Assembly (NCBI RefSeq): GCF_030403505.1
Contig: NZ_JAUEMJ010000001.1
Location: 867,762 to 931,761, forward strand
Length of the DNA: 64,000 nt
Origin: Glycomyces tritici
Lineage (GTDB): Bacteria; Actinomycetota; Actinomycetes; Mycobacteriales; Micromonosporaceae
Reading direction: 5' to 3'
In this document: one piece after another, positions 1-7,856 of the stretch
Layout: every line of letters starts with the position of its first letter
How positions within the stretch are numbered: the stretch's first letter is position 1
The notes under the pieces: generated by a model
What the model was told of the DNA's origin: nothing
The model's database searches: none
The model's input: only the letters and a program-made list of their open reading frames with translations
Made by a program: the position numbers and the translations under genes

Positions 1-216
1 ACGTTCCTGTCGAACATCATGGTGGACCCGTCGACGATGCCCGGCTGGCTGCAGCCGATCGTCGAGAACACGCCGATCAGCCAGCTGGTCGACGGCGTGC
101 GGGGCCTGTTCGACGGCAACGTGGACCCCGCTTCGGTGGTCACGACGCTGATCTGGTCGGCCGGTTTCATCGCGGTCTTCGGGTTCCTGACGATCAGGGC
201 CTACAACCGCAAGTAA
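1..216 (+). CDS. ABC-2 type transporter permease, C-terminal fragment
   Basis: The frame is open from base 1 to a TAA stop, so only the last 71 residues are present and the 5' part lies outside the window. The fragment has the ending typical of DrrB-like ABC-2 permeases: a short extracellular stretch (residues NTPISQLVDGVRGLFDG) followed by one last hydrophobic helix (LIWSAGFIAVFGFLTI) and a basic cytoplasmic tail. In this family the permease works with a separate ATPase to export drugs, lipids or polysaccharides; the substrate cannot be judged from this piece. A strong hairpin follows directly. Confidence 0.75.
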   Translation, partial: TFLSNIMVDPSTMPGWLQPIVENTPISQLVDGVRGLFDGNVDPASVVTTLIWSAGFIAVFGFLTIRAYNRK

Positions 217-240
217 CGCTTTACTGCAACAACACCCGGC

Positions 241-274
241 GGGGCCGGGCGGATCCCAGGATCCGCCCGGCCCC
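241..274. terminator. Bidirectional hairpin terminator between convergent genes
   Basis: A perfect 16-base inverted repeat (left arm 241-256, right arm 259-274, rich in G/C) lies between the plus-strand permease and the minus-strand AAA protein, which converge here. There is no clear T-tract, as is common in actinomycetes. Confidence 0.75.
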
Positions 275-282
275 TTCCGCGT

Positions 283-3200
283 TCACAGCTCCCACGGGGG
301 CGCTTCGGTTTCGGGCCGGTAGACGCAGGCCGATCCGGTGCCGACGGCGGCGCTGAGGTGGCGGGCCAGCGCGGGGTGGACGGTCTCGATCTTCTTGAGG
401 GTGTTGCGGATGCGGTTGGTGACGCTCTTGCGGGCGCGTTCGGCGTTGTCGCCGAGGCGGCGGGAGCGGCCGCCGAGGCCGGTGGCGGCTTTGAGCTGCT
501 CGATGAGGGCCTGGCGTTCGGCGTCGAGGCGGGCGGCGCGGGCGTCGTCGCCGAGCGCGGCGGCGGTGTCGATCTGCTCGTCGAGGGATTCGAGGTGGTC
601 CCGGTAGCGGGCGCGGGCCTCGGCGTCGAGGAGGTCGTCGCCGCCGAGGCGGGCGTCGGCCGTGACCGCTTCGCCGCCTTCGGGGTCCAGCAGATCGACC
701 GCGCCGACTTCGATGCCCGGCTGCTGGAGGAGCCGGTGCAGGTCGGCGAGGCCTTTGGTGTGCGGGAGGTGGACGCTGCGGCCTTCGTAGCGGAGCGTCC
801 AGGTGGCGCCTTCGCGGCGGAAGACCGCGCCGGGGGCGGCCGCGGTGCGGCGCTCGGGTTCCGGTGCGGCGGTCTCGGCGAGGGCGCTGCGGGCGGCCTC
901 GGCCCAGGGCCGGGCGTCGAGCCGCTCGGCCTGCTCGATCGCGGCGGCGAAGTGCGTCGCGGCGCGGGTGCGGTCGCCGGAGGCGGCGGCGAGCACGCCG
1001 AGCCAGTGGCTGATGGGGCCGTGGATGCTGCTGCCCCACAGGGCGACGAGCCATTCGCCTTCGTGGGGTTCGAGTCGTTCGCGCAGTGCCGCGATCGCTT
1101 CGGCGTCCCCTTCGGCGGCGGCGAGTTCGACCTCGAACCGCAGGCGCAGGGAGACCCAGGCGTCGTGCGGGTCGGCCTCGCCGTCGAGACGGGTCTTGGC
1201 CCGGTGGGCCTCGTCGAGGTCGCCGCGGCGGACGGCGCTCAGGGCGGCGAGCAGGTCGGAGTGCCATACCCCGAAGGAGGTCCACCACGAGTCCCGGATC
1301 GGCTCGGGCGCTTCGCCGCGCGCGAACGCCAGCTCCCAGCGGAGGTGGCGCATCATGTGGTCGTTCATGGGGTCGTCGCCGGCGACGGCGTAGGCCTTGT
1401 CGATGCGTTCGGCGGCCGATTCCCAGTGGCCCTGCATGATGTCGATGACCGCGTGGTCGATGTCGGCTCCGCTGTGCCAGCGCTCGGAGTCGCTGTTCTC
1501 GGCGAGGGCGCAGAAGAGGTCGACCTGGGAGCGGAAGGCCGGGTCGCCCTGCTCGAGCATCGCGACCCAGCGCAGGGAGGCGGCGAACAGGCGCATGTCG
1601 ATGTCGCCGGTGCGGCGGGTGATCTCGTCGAGCTCCTCGACGATGACCTGGCGGGTGGCGGCGGTGCCGGGGCCCCAGTCGACCGAGTGCGTGGCCCACA
1701 GTCCGAAGGCGACCTCCTCGTCGTCGCCGGTCTTCCTGGCCGCCATGAGGAACTCGTAGTTCAGCTGCCGGGTCAGCCCGTCGTGGTCGAGGCCGGGGTC
1801 GGGCCGCTTCCCGGTGAGCGCCTCGTACGCGTCGGCCTTCAAGCGGCACAGGAGGTCGACGCGTTCGTTCTGGGGCAGTTCGATGGCGGCGCGGGCGAGC
1901 AGCATCGGCTCGCCGGAGTCGCGGGCCTCGAGGACGGCCTGGTCGTAGAGCCTCCAGGACTCCTCTTCGCGCTGCAGCCATTTGACGGTGCCGGCCAGCT
2001 CGAGGCGGAGCAGGATCCTGCGCCGCACCATCTCGGGGGTGCAGCGCTCGAGGGCGCGCCGGAAGTACTTCTCGGCGCCGGGGGCGCTGAGGCAGCCGCG
2101 GGATTCGGTGGCGGCGCGCTCCAGGAACTCGACGGCGATCGCGGGGTCGAGGTCGTCTCCTGCGAGCCAGGCGTGGTGGGCGATCTCGGTGGAGAGCATG
2201 AGCTTCTGCAGCGACTCGTCGGCGACGAGGGCGCGCACGATGCACCCGTGGTGGTGGGCGGCCTCGCCACTGGTCATCGTGTTGTAGAGGGTCTCGCGCA
2301 CGAGGTCGTGGACGAACACGTACCGGTCGGACTCGCGGCGCACGAGCCGGGTCTCGCAGGCGGCGTCGAGGGCCGATTCGATCCGGTGGAGTTCGAGCCC
2401 GGAGGCCTGGGACATGACGCCGGCGTGGAACTCGCGGCCGCCGACCGAGGCGAGGGTGAGCATCCGGACGATGGGTTCGGGGAGCTGGTCGATGCGGCGC
2501 TGGAGCGCGTCGCGCATCCCGGCGGTGGTGGCGTCGACGCGCTGTCCGGAGGCCCACAGCTGCGCGGTCTGCTCGACGAAGAACGGGTTGCCGCCGGTGC
2601 GGCGGGTGATCTCGGCGACCGTGGCGGCGTCGGGCGCGTCGCCGACGGTGGTGCGGCAGAGTTCGGCGACGCCGTGCTCGTCGAGGCCTTCGAGGCTGAT
2701 CATGGTCGCCTTGGCGACGAGCGGCAGCATCCGGGCCCGCAGGCGGTGGCCGGGGTCGATCTCGGAGTCGCGGTAGGTGCCCACGAACAGGAGGCGCTCG
2801 AACCAGGTGTGCTGGGAGGCGAACTTGAGCAGTTCGAGGCTGCCGGGGTCGGCGAAGTGGAGGTCGTCGAGGACGACGAGGACCGGGCCGCGCTGGGAGG
2901 CGCTGATCAGGAGCTGGGTGACGGCGTCGTAGAGCTCGAACTGGGCGGGTGCGGAGCCCTCGCCCTGGCCGAGGAGGGCGGCGACGGCGGGGGCGGGGTG
3001 CAGCTCCTGCCAGGTCTCGTCGCCGAGCTGGGCGCGGAGGGAGCGCAGGACCTGGACCCAGAGCCAGTGGTCGGGGACGGCCTCGGACTCCCAGGAGGTG
3101 GCGAAGGCGACGGTGAGCTCGCCGCGGAAGGCCGCGGCCACGTCGGTGACGAGGGTGGATTTGCCGATGCCCGCCTCGCCGGTGACGAGCGCGAGTCCAC

Positions 3201-3312
3201 CGTGGCTGCTCACGGTGCGTTCGACGGCCGAGCGGAGGGCCGCCGCCGGGTGGTCGCGGCCGATCAGGAAGGTCACCCGACCAGTGTGGCCGAAGGGTGC
3301 GACATGCGCCAT
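283..3312 (-). CDS. Large AAA/NACHT-like ATP-binding regulatory protein
   Basis: This is a 1009-residue cytoplasmic protein. An AAA_16-type ATPase module lies near the N terminus, with Walker A GEAGIGKST at residues 45-53 and Walker B LVVLDD at about 145-150. A long alpha-helical, TPR-like middle follows. The C-terminal 200 residues hold a winged-helix-like segment (WTLRYEGRSVHLPHTKGLADL) and a basic helical end (SVTNRIRNTLKKIE). This layout is known from actinobacterial STAND-type signalling ATPases that resemble LuxR/AfsR-family regulators, but the usual C-terminal LuxR helix-turn-helix is not recognisable. The ATG at 3312 has an AGGA about ten bases upstream; a GTG at 3276 is an alternative start. 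The signal it senses is unknown. Very long open frames on the opposite strand here are composition shadows. Confidence 0.8.
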   Translation of the reverse strand: MAHVAPFGHTGRVTFLIGRDHPAAALRSAVERTVSSHGGLALVTGEAGIGKSTLVTDVAAAFRGELTVAFATSWESEAVPDHWLWVQVLRSLRAQLGDETWQELHPAPAVAALLGQGEGSAPAQFELYDAVTQLLISASQRGPVLVVLDDLHFADPGSLELLKFASQHTWFERLLFVGTYRDSEIDPGHRLRARMLPLVAKATMISLEGLDEHGVAELCRTTVGDAPDAATVAEITRRTGGNPFFVEQTAQLWASGQRVDATTAGMRDALQRRIDQLPEPIVRMLTLASVGGREFHAGVMSQASGLELHRIESALDAACETRLVRRESDRYVFVHDLVRETLYNTMTSGEAAHHHGCIVRALVADESLQKLMLSTEIAHHAWLAGDDLDPAIAVEFLERAATESRGCLSAPGAEKYFRRALERCTPEMVRRRILLRLELAGTVKWLQREEESWRLYDQAVLEARDSGEPMLLARAAIELPQNERVDLLCRLKADAYEALTGKRPDPGLDHDGLTRQLNYEFLMAARKTGDDEEVAFGLWATHSVDWGPGTAATRQVIVEELDEITRRTGDIDMRLFAASLRWVAMLEQGDPAFRSQVDLFCALAENSDSERWHSGADIDHAVIDIMQGHWESAAERIDKAYAVAGDDPMNDHMMRHLRWELAFARGEAPEPIRDSWWTSFGVWHSDLLAALSAVRRGDLDEAHRAKTRLDGEADPHDAWVSLRLRFEVELAAAEGDAEAIAALRERLEPHEGEWLVALWGSSIHGPISHWLGVLAAASGDRTRAATHFAAAIEQAERLDARPWAEAARSALAETAAPEPERRTAAAPGAVFRREGATWTLRYEGRSVHLPHTKGLADLHRLLQQPGIEVGAVDLLDPEGGEAVTADARLGGDDLLDAEARARYRDHLESLDEQIDTAAALGDDARAARLDAERQALIEQLKAATGLGGRSRRLGDNAERARKSVTNRIRNTLKKIETVHPALARHLSAAVGTGSACVYRPETEAPPWEL

Positions 3313-3602
3313 GGGGTTCTGGTCCTAGGACCCCGGGGCGGGGGTCCGCAGTAGTTTGTCGACTTTCAGACGATGTACCTCATGTTTTGACGTTGCGGCA
3401 GGTCAGCCCGTGAAGTACCGGTTTACTGGTGCAACAGGGGTGCAGTTTGTTTCACCGAACCCAAGCGTTGATCACCGTGAGTCCTTAAAGTGCTACGGAA
3501 AGTAGACATCCCGGTGTCGAAGGGCGGTCGAGCCGCCCCCACCGGCGGTTCGCACCGACCGCGCCTGAGCCGGGAAAGCGACGATCAACGGGGGCAATCC
3601 TC

Positions 3603-4058
3603 ATGGCATGGTCCATGTTCAACGAAGCACGCACCACAGACGCCCGTACCGAATCCACCGACAAGGCCTGGCGAGCCGTCGTCGTCGGGGCCGCCGTCCC
3701 GTTCGCGATGCTCGCGGCCGCACCGGCCGTGAGCGCGGCGGAGGTCGAGACACACGAGGTCCAGACCGTCAACAGCGAGCAGCTGCCCCCGGCACCGGGC
3801 CTGCCCGACCCGCAGGCGCTGCTGGACCTCCAGAAGTGCCTCACCGACCTGCAGGCGGCGCTGCCCGCCGAGCCGCCGGTCGCCGCGCCGGTGGAGGCGG
3901 AGCAGCTGCCGGGCCTGCCGCTCCCCGATCCCGGGGCGCCGGCCGTGCCCGACATCGGAGCGCTGAACGAGATCTGCCAGCAGGTCCTCGCCACGGTCAC
4001 CGGCGCGGCGCCGCCGGTCGCCCCGCCGGCGGCCCCGGGCACGCTGCGGACCGAGTAG
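3603..4058 (+). CDS. Small secreted Pro/Ala-rich protein of unknown function
   Basis: The 151-residue protein has a basic N region, a hydrophobic core (AVVVGAAVPFAMLAAAPAV) and a likely signal-peptidase site near AVSA-A at about residues 43-44. The mature part is acidic and rich in Pro, Ala and Leu, with only two cysteines (in KCLTDL and EICQQV) that could form a disulfide, and short repeated PxLPDPxAxxxL-like phrases. I do not recognise the family. The roughly 290 bases upstream hold no other gene and probably carry its promoter; a GGGGGCAA run precedes the ATG. A clean hairpin follows, so it looks monocistronic. Confidence 0.65.
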   Translation: MAWSMFNEARTTDARTESTDKAWRAVVVGAAVPFAMLAAAPAVSAAEVETHEVQTVNSEQLPPAPGLPDPQALLDLQKCLTDLQAALPAEPPVAAPVEAEQLPGLPLPDPGAPAVPDIGALNEICQQVLATVTGAAPPVAPPAAPGTLRTE

Positions 4059-4076
4059 GCGACACCGATTGAACGG

Positions 4077-4111
4077 CGAAGGACCCGCGGCCACCAGCCG
4101 CGGGTCCTTCG
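4077..4111 (+). terminator. Hairpin terminator after the small secreted protein
   Basis: Perfect 14-base arms (4077-4090 and 4098-4111) enclose a 7-base loop, 18 bases after the stop codon. The hairpin may also stop transcripts arriving from dapC on the other strand. Confidence 0.75.
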
Positions 4112-4152
4112 TCTCGCATGGATACGAGCGCCGTGCCCGCAACCGCGGCGCG

Positions 4153-4231
4153 GCTCATTTCAACCGCTGCCCGGCGCCGCTCATTTCAACCACTGCTCGG
4201 CGCCGGTGCTCATTTCAGCCGCTGCGCGGCG
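4153..4231. repeat. Three tandem copies of the dapC 3' end
   Basis: Units starting with GCTCATTTCA occur at 4153-4178, 4179-4207 and 4208-4231. The last unit contains the actual end and stop codon of dapC (minus strand); the two outer units are imperfect copies placed just downstream of the stop. Unit lengths of 26 and 29 bases are not multiples of three. Confidence 0.85.
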
Positions 4232-5325
4232 TCGTCGATCGCCTCGTCGGTCGCGGTGAGCGAGAGGCGCACGTGCTGAGCGCCCTTGGCGCCATAGAAC
4301 TCCCCCGCCGCCGCGAGGATGCCGCGGTCGGCGAGCCACCGCACGGTCTCCCAGCAGTCCTCGCCGCGCGTGGCCCACAGGTACAGGCCCGCGGTCGAGT
4401 GGTCGATGCGGAACCCGGCGGCCTCGACGGCGCCGCGCAGGACGCTGCGCCGGTGCTCGTAGCGGGCGCGCTGCTCGATCGCGTGCGACTCGTCGTGCAG
4501 GGCCGCGATGGTGGCCTGCTGGACGGCCCACGGGACCATGAAGCCCGAGTGGCGGCGGATCTCCAGGAGGTCCGCGATGAGCACGGGGTCCCCGGCGAGG
4601 AACGCCGAGCGGTACCCGGCCAGGTTCGAGCGCTTCGAAAGCGAGTGCGCCGCAAGGAGACCCGTGAGGTCCCCGTCGTTCACGCGCGGGTCCAGGACCG
4701 ACACGGGCGGGTGCTCGTCGTCCCAGCCGAGCGTCAGGTAGCACTCGTCGCTGGCCAGCACCACACCGCTGTCGCGGGCCCAGCGGACCAGGTCGCGCAG
4801 GTGCTCGACGGAGGCGACCTCACCGGTCGGGTTCGTCGGGTAGTTGATCCACGCCAGGCGCAGGCGCGAGCCCGCCGCGTCGCGCGGGTCGGCCACCGGC
4901 ACCGCGTCCGCTTTCGCGAGGATCGCGCCGATCTCATACGTGGGATAGGCGATCTCGGGATAGGCCACGGCTTCGCCGGGGCCGATGCCGAGCTGCAGCG
5001 GCAGGTTCGCGACCAGTTCCTTGGAACCCACGGTCGGCAGGACCGCGACGTCCTCGGCCACACCGGTGTGCCGGTGGAGCCACGACCGCATCGCCTCGCC
5101 GAGCGCCGCCGGCCCGGCCACCGTGGGGTAGCCGGGCCGGGCGGACGCGTCGATGAGCGCCTGCCGAATCGACTCGGGCACCTCGTCCACGGGGGCGCCG
5201 ACCGTGAGGTCGACCATCCCGCCGGGATGGGCCGCCGCGCGCTCCTGGTACGGGGCCATGCGGTCCCAAGGGAAGCGCGGCAGCCGCCTGGCCGGGGAGG
5301 CGCTGTGAAGACGGCGCAGCGCCAT
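4210..5325 (-). CDS. dapC: Succinyldiaminopimelate transaminase (PLP aminotransferase, DapC-like)
   Basis: A fold-type I aminotransferase of about 371 residues. The PLP-binding lysine is seen in the AHSLSKRSNLAGYR motif, and other conserved elements are the NYPTNPTGE loop, the DECY motif and a C-terminal arginine region (VRLSLT). DapC moves an amino group from glutamate to N-succinyl-2-amino-6-ketopimelate in the lysine/meso-diaminopimelate pathway, which feeds peptidoglycan. The ATG at 5325 has an AGAGGAG site ideally placed; upstream codons in the same frame overlap ferredoxin and are not used. It lies 5 bases after fdxA, the same order as in mycobacteria (Rv1177-Rv1178), which supports the DapC assignment over a general aspartate aminotransferase. 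Confidence 0.85.
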   Translation of the reverse strand: MALRRLHSASPARRLPRFPWDRMAPYQERAAAHPGGMVDLTVGAPVDEVPESIRQALIDASARPGYPTVAGPAALGEAMRSWLHRHTGVAEDVAVLPTVGSKELVANLPLQLGIGPGEAVAYPEIAYPTYEIGAILAKADAVPVADPRDAAGSRLRLAWINYPTNPTGEVASVEHLRDLVRWARDSGVVLASDECYLTLGWDDEHPPVSVLDPRVNDGDLTGLLAAHSLSKRSNLAGYRSAFLAGDPVLIADLLEIRRHSGFMVPWAVQQATIAALHDESHAIEQRARYEHRRSVLRGAVEAAGFRIDHSTAGLYLWATRGEDCWETVRWLADRGILAAAGEFYGAKGAQHVRLSLTATDEAIDDAAQRLK

Positions 5326-5330
5326 CGCGG

Positions 5331-5651
5331 TTACTCCTCTTTCGCGGGCAGCGCGACCACGAACGGGACGTCGCTGTCGATCTTGCCGACCTTCGAGGCG
5401 CCGCCGGGGCTGCCCAGCTCGTCGAAGAAGTCGACTTCGGCCTTCGTGTACGGGGCCCACTCCTCGGGGACGTCGTCCTCGTAGAAGATCGCCTCGACCG
5501 GGCACACCGGCTCGCATGCACCGCAGTCGACGCACTCGTCAGGGTGGATGTAGAGCTTACGGTTGCCTTCGTAGATGCAGTCGACAGGGCATTCTTCAAT
5601 GCAGGCCTTGTCGAGGAGATCCACGCACGGCTCGGCGATTACGTAAGTCAC
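5331..5651 (-). CDS. fdxA: Seven-iron ferredoxin (3Fe-4S/4Fe-4S)
   Basis: A 106-residue low-potential electron carrier. The first cluster uses Cys in [16 protein letters not shown] and the second uses the classical [12 protein letters not shown] motif. The acidic C-terminal half ([20 protein letters not shown]) is typical of actinobacterial FdxA/FdxC. The start is GTG at 5651, preceded by AGGAAGGA. It forms an operon with dapC and is divergent from the GNAT gene across about 100 bases that must carry both promoters. Its likely partners are cytochromes P450 or other oxidoreductases encoded elsewhere. Confidence 0.92.
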   Translation of the reverse strand: MTYVIAEPCVDLLDKACIEECPVDCIYEGNRKLYIHPDECVDCGACEPVCPVEAIFYEDDVPEEWAPYTKAEVDFFDELGSPGGASKVGKIDSDVPFVVALPAKEE

Positions 5652-5748
5652 GAGTCGTCCTTCCTACAGCGCGCAATCGGGCGGACTGCGCTGAGATGAG
5701 CCTAAAGCCTATTTCCATGTATAGACCCGAAGGCAGGGGGTGCGCCAG

Positions 5749-6681
5749 ATGCTGGGACCAGAACATGTCGGTCGGCGAGTGGCGGTACGGATCAGATTGG
5801 CCAACCCCGAACCGGGTCGCCGGTTCACGGATGTCACGGGTGAGCTTATCGAGATGGGCCCGGCGATCTGGCGCGTGCTGCCCGACAGTGTGGCGCATTC
5901 CGGGACGGCCGTCACGATCGACGCGTCAGCGGTGGTCGCGGCGCGGGCGATTCCGCCCAAGCCGACGCCGTTCTCCGAGATCCTCGAACTGGAGCGGCTC
6001 CTCGCCGCCACCTGGCCCGCCCTGGAGACCGCCGAGCTCGGCGGCTGGCTGCTGCGGTACGCGGCGGGCTTCTCGCGGCGCGCGAACTCGGTGCTGGCGC
6101 TCACCGCGCCGCCGGGCGGGACCGACGCGGCGCTCGCGGCGGTAGGCGCCTGGTACGAGGCCCGCGGGGCGCGGCCGCTCGTCGCCCTGCCCGGTGGCGT
6201 GGCCAAGCGGCTCGACGAGGAGCTGGCGGCGCGCGGGTGGGAGGCCGAGGGCCGCACCGCGGTGATGACGAAGCGGCTCGAGGGCACCGCGTACGACGGC
6301 GAGACCGTCGTGGTCGACGCACCGGGAGCGGCGCTGCTGGAGCAGGTCGGACGCGAAGCCCCCGAGACCGCGGCGCGGGTCTTCGGTTCGGGGCCGGGCC
6401 GCGGGTACGCGGAGGTCTGGCGCGGCGGCGAACTCGCCGCCCGGGGCCGGGGCGCCGTCGCGGGCGACCTGGTGGCGATCACGAACATCGGCACACTGCC
6501 GGCGTTCCGGCGCCAGGGGCTCGGCACCGAGATCCTGCGTGCGCTGGAGGCGTGGGGGTACGAGCATGGAGCGCGGCGGGCCGCGCTCCAGGTCGAGGCC
6601 GACAACGAGGCCGCGATCGCGATGTACGAGCGGCTCGGGTACGCCGAGCGGTACCGGTACTGCTACCGGGGCCCGAGCTAG
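5749..6681 (+). CDS. GNAT family N-acetyltransferase (Rv0428c-like)
   Basis: The 310-residue protein has an N-terminal SH3-like segment (VGRRVAVRIRL to about residue 60), a degenerate first acetyltransferase half, and a complete C-terminal GNAT domain with the acetyl-CoA loop RRQGLGTE followed by the VEADNEAAIAMYERLGY signature. This architecture resembles mycobacterial Rv0428c. The substrate is unknown. The ATG at 5749 is preferred because AGGCAGGGGG lies eight bases upstream; a GTG at 5740 falls inside that ribosome-binding site. Its stop codon TAG shares the palindromic CTAG with the stop codon of the convergent next gene. Confidence 0.85.
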   Translation: MLGPEHVGRRVAVRIRLANPEPGRRFTDVTGELIEMGPAIWRVLPDSVAHSGTAVTIDASAVVAARAIPPKPTPFSEILELERLLAATWPALETAELGGWLLRYAAGFSRRANSVLALTAPPGGTDAALAAVGAWYEARGARPLVALPGGVAKRLDEELAARGWEAEGRTAVMTKRLEGTAYDGETVVVDAPGAALLEQVGREAPETAARVFGSGPGRGYAEVWRGGELAARGRGAVAGDLVAITNIGTLPAFRRQGLGTEILRALEAWGYEHGARRAALQVEADNEAAIAMYERLGYAERYRYCYRGPS

Positions 6682-7151
6682 GCGGCCTTCGGGTTCGCCT
6701 TGCGCTCCCAGGCGATCCGGGTGGCCTTGAGCTCGCGGCCGTACATGTCGACGCCGAGCGCCATCACGATGAGGTACCCGACCCAGCCCGAGAGGGCCAG
6801 CAGCGCGAAGTAGATGAGGGTCTGCGAGAAGACCCCTTCGAGCGAGGGGTAGTCGACGCGGGCGATGAGCGGGTTCACCAGGACGGTGAACAGGGTGGCG
6901 ACCACGAAGATCGGCAGGAGCTCGCCGGTGATCTCCTGGCGGCGGCGGCGCACGCCCCACCAGATCCCGGCCGCGATGGCGACGGCGGCCATCGCGCCGA
7001 ACGTGAAGACGCCGACGAGGTCGCCGACCGCGGTGCCCTCGCTCCACTTCGTGGAGGCGAACCGGCCGGCCAGGTTGGCGACGATCAGGCCGAGGGCGAA
7101 GCCGTAGATCGAGGGCCAGTGCGGCATCAGGAGGCGGCTGAGGAGGGTCAC
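6678..7151 (-). CDS. Four-helix membrane protein of unknown function
   Basis: The 157-residue protein has four predicted membrane helices: SIYGFALGLIVANLAG, LVGVFTFGAMAAVAIAAGIWW, LLPIFVVATLFTVLVNPLI and IYFALLALSGWVGYLIVMAL. A short basic loop (VRRRRQE) follows helix 2. The GTG start at 7151 has GAAGGAG upstream and overlaps the stop of the preceding gene as GTGA, indicating translational coupling. The two proteins probably work together, but no function is recognisable. Confidence 0.65.
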   Translation of the reverse strand: MTLLSRLLMPHWPSIYGFALGLIVANLAGRFASTKWSEGTAVGDLVGVFTFGAMAAVAIAAGIWWGVRRRRQEITGELLPIFVVATLFTVLVNPLIARVDYPSLEGVFSQTLIYFALLALSGWVGYLIVMALGVDMYGRELKATRIAWERKANPKAA

Positions 7152-7600
7152 GGTCGGGACTCCTTCGTAGCGGTGGGGGTGGCCTGCGCGGCGACCGGGG
7201 GACCGGCGACGGTTCGGGCCTTGGCGTTCGGCCTGGGTCGAAAATACTGCCACAGCGAGAGGGCGATCCCGGCGGTCCCCGCCAGGAGCAGCATGTAGCC
7301 GTTGAAGCCGCTGGTGATCACCAGCGAGCCCGCCTCGGTGGGGGCCGAGGCCGCGAGGACCACGGCGAACCAGGCGAGGGCGGTGAGCAGGACGGACCAG
7401 CGCCCGCCGGTCCAGTACACGGCCAGCGCCGCCAGGCGCCAGTTCGCGACGAACGCGATCGCTCCGGCGATCGGGACCGCGATCCCGCCGATGTAATACG
7501 GCACGAGGAAGGATTCGAGGACGGCCGCGAGCACGGCCGCAGCGGTGACGATCACCGCGCCGCCGATGCGGATCGCCGCCTCAAGCCCCTTCGCACGCAC
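7148..7600 (-). CDS. Four-helix membrane protein of unknown function, coupled to the next gene
   Basis: The 150-residue protein has four hydrophobic segments (IRIGGAVIVTAAAVLAAVL, AVPIAGAIAFVANWRLAAL, VLLTALAWFAVVLAAS, GYMLLLAGTAGIALSLW) and a Pro/Ala/Lys-rich cytoplasmic tail. The chosen start is GTG at 7600 with TAGGA upstream; the longer open frame reaching 7771 has a non-hydrophobic leader unlike a protein N terminus. It is the first gene of a two-gene unit with the protein ending at 6678. Function unknown. Confidence 0.65.
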   Translation of the reverse strand: MRAKGLEAAIRIGGAVIVTAAAVLAAVLESFLVPYYIGGIAVPIAGAIAFVANWRLAALAVYWTGGRWSVLLTALAWFAVVLAASAPTEAGSLVITSGFNGYMLLLAGTAGIALSLWQYFRPRPNAKARTVAGPPVAAQATPTATKESRP

Positions 7601-7856
7601 GGTGGCGATCCTACGGCAGGAAGCGACGGGGTGGAACGGCAGCGCGGGGCGGTTTCGGCGGTGCGGGGCGCGATCGCCGTCCACAGCCCCCACCCACCAC
7701 AAGAGGGGAAGATACTGCCCAGCGTTGCGCGCGGGTCCGACAAGAACCGGGCCCGGCCCCGCACTTGTCACTCGAACGTGTTCCGCGGTGTCACGGGCGA
7801 CTCGCCCGGGGCTTTCGGAAGACGTTGCAGATCAACCGATCCGGGACAATCAGCCC

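Noticed and set aside
358..3354. 998-codon plus-strand frame opposite the AAA protein
   Set aside because: Its translation is a Gly/Ala/Val/Glu/Asp-rich shadow of the minus-strand gene with no domain pattern, as expected in very GC-rich DNA.
5740..5742. GTG at 5740 as start of the GNAT gene
   Set aside because: It is part of the purine-rich ribosome-binding site of the ATG at 5749.
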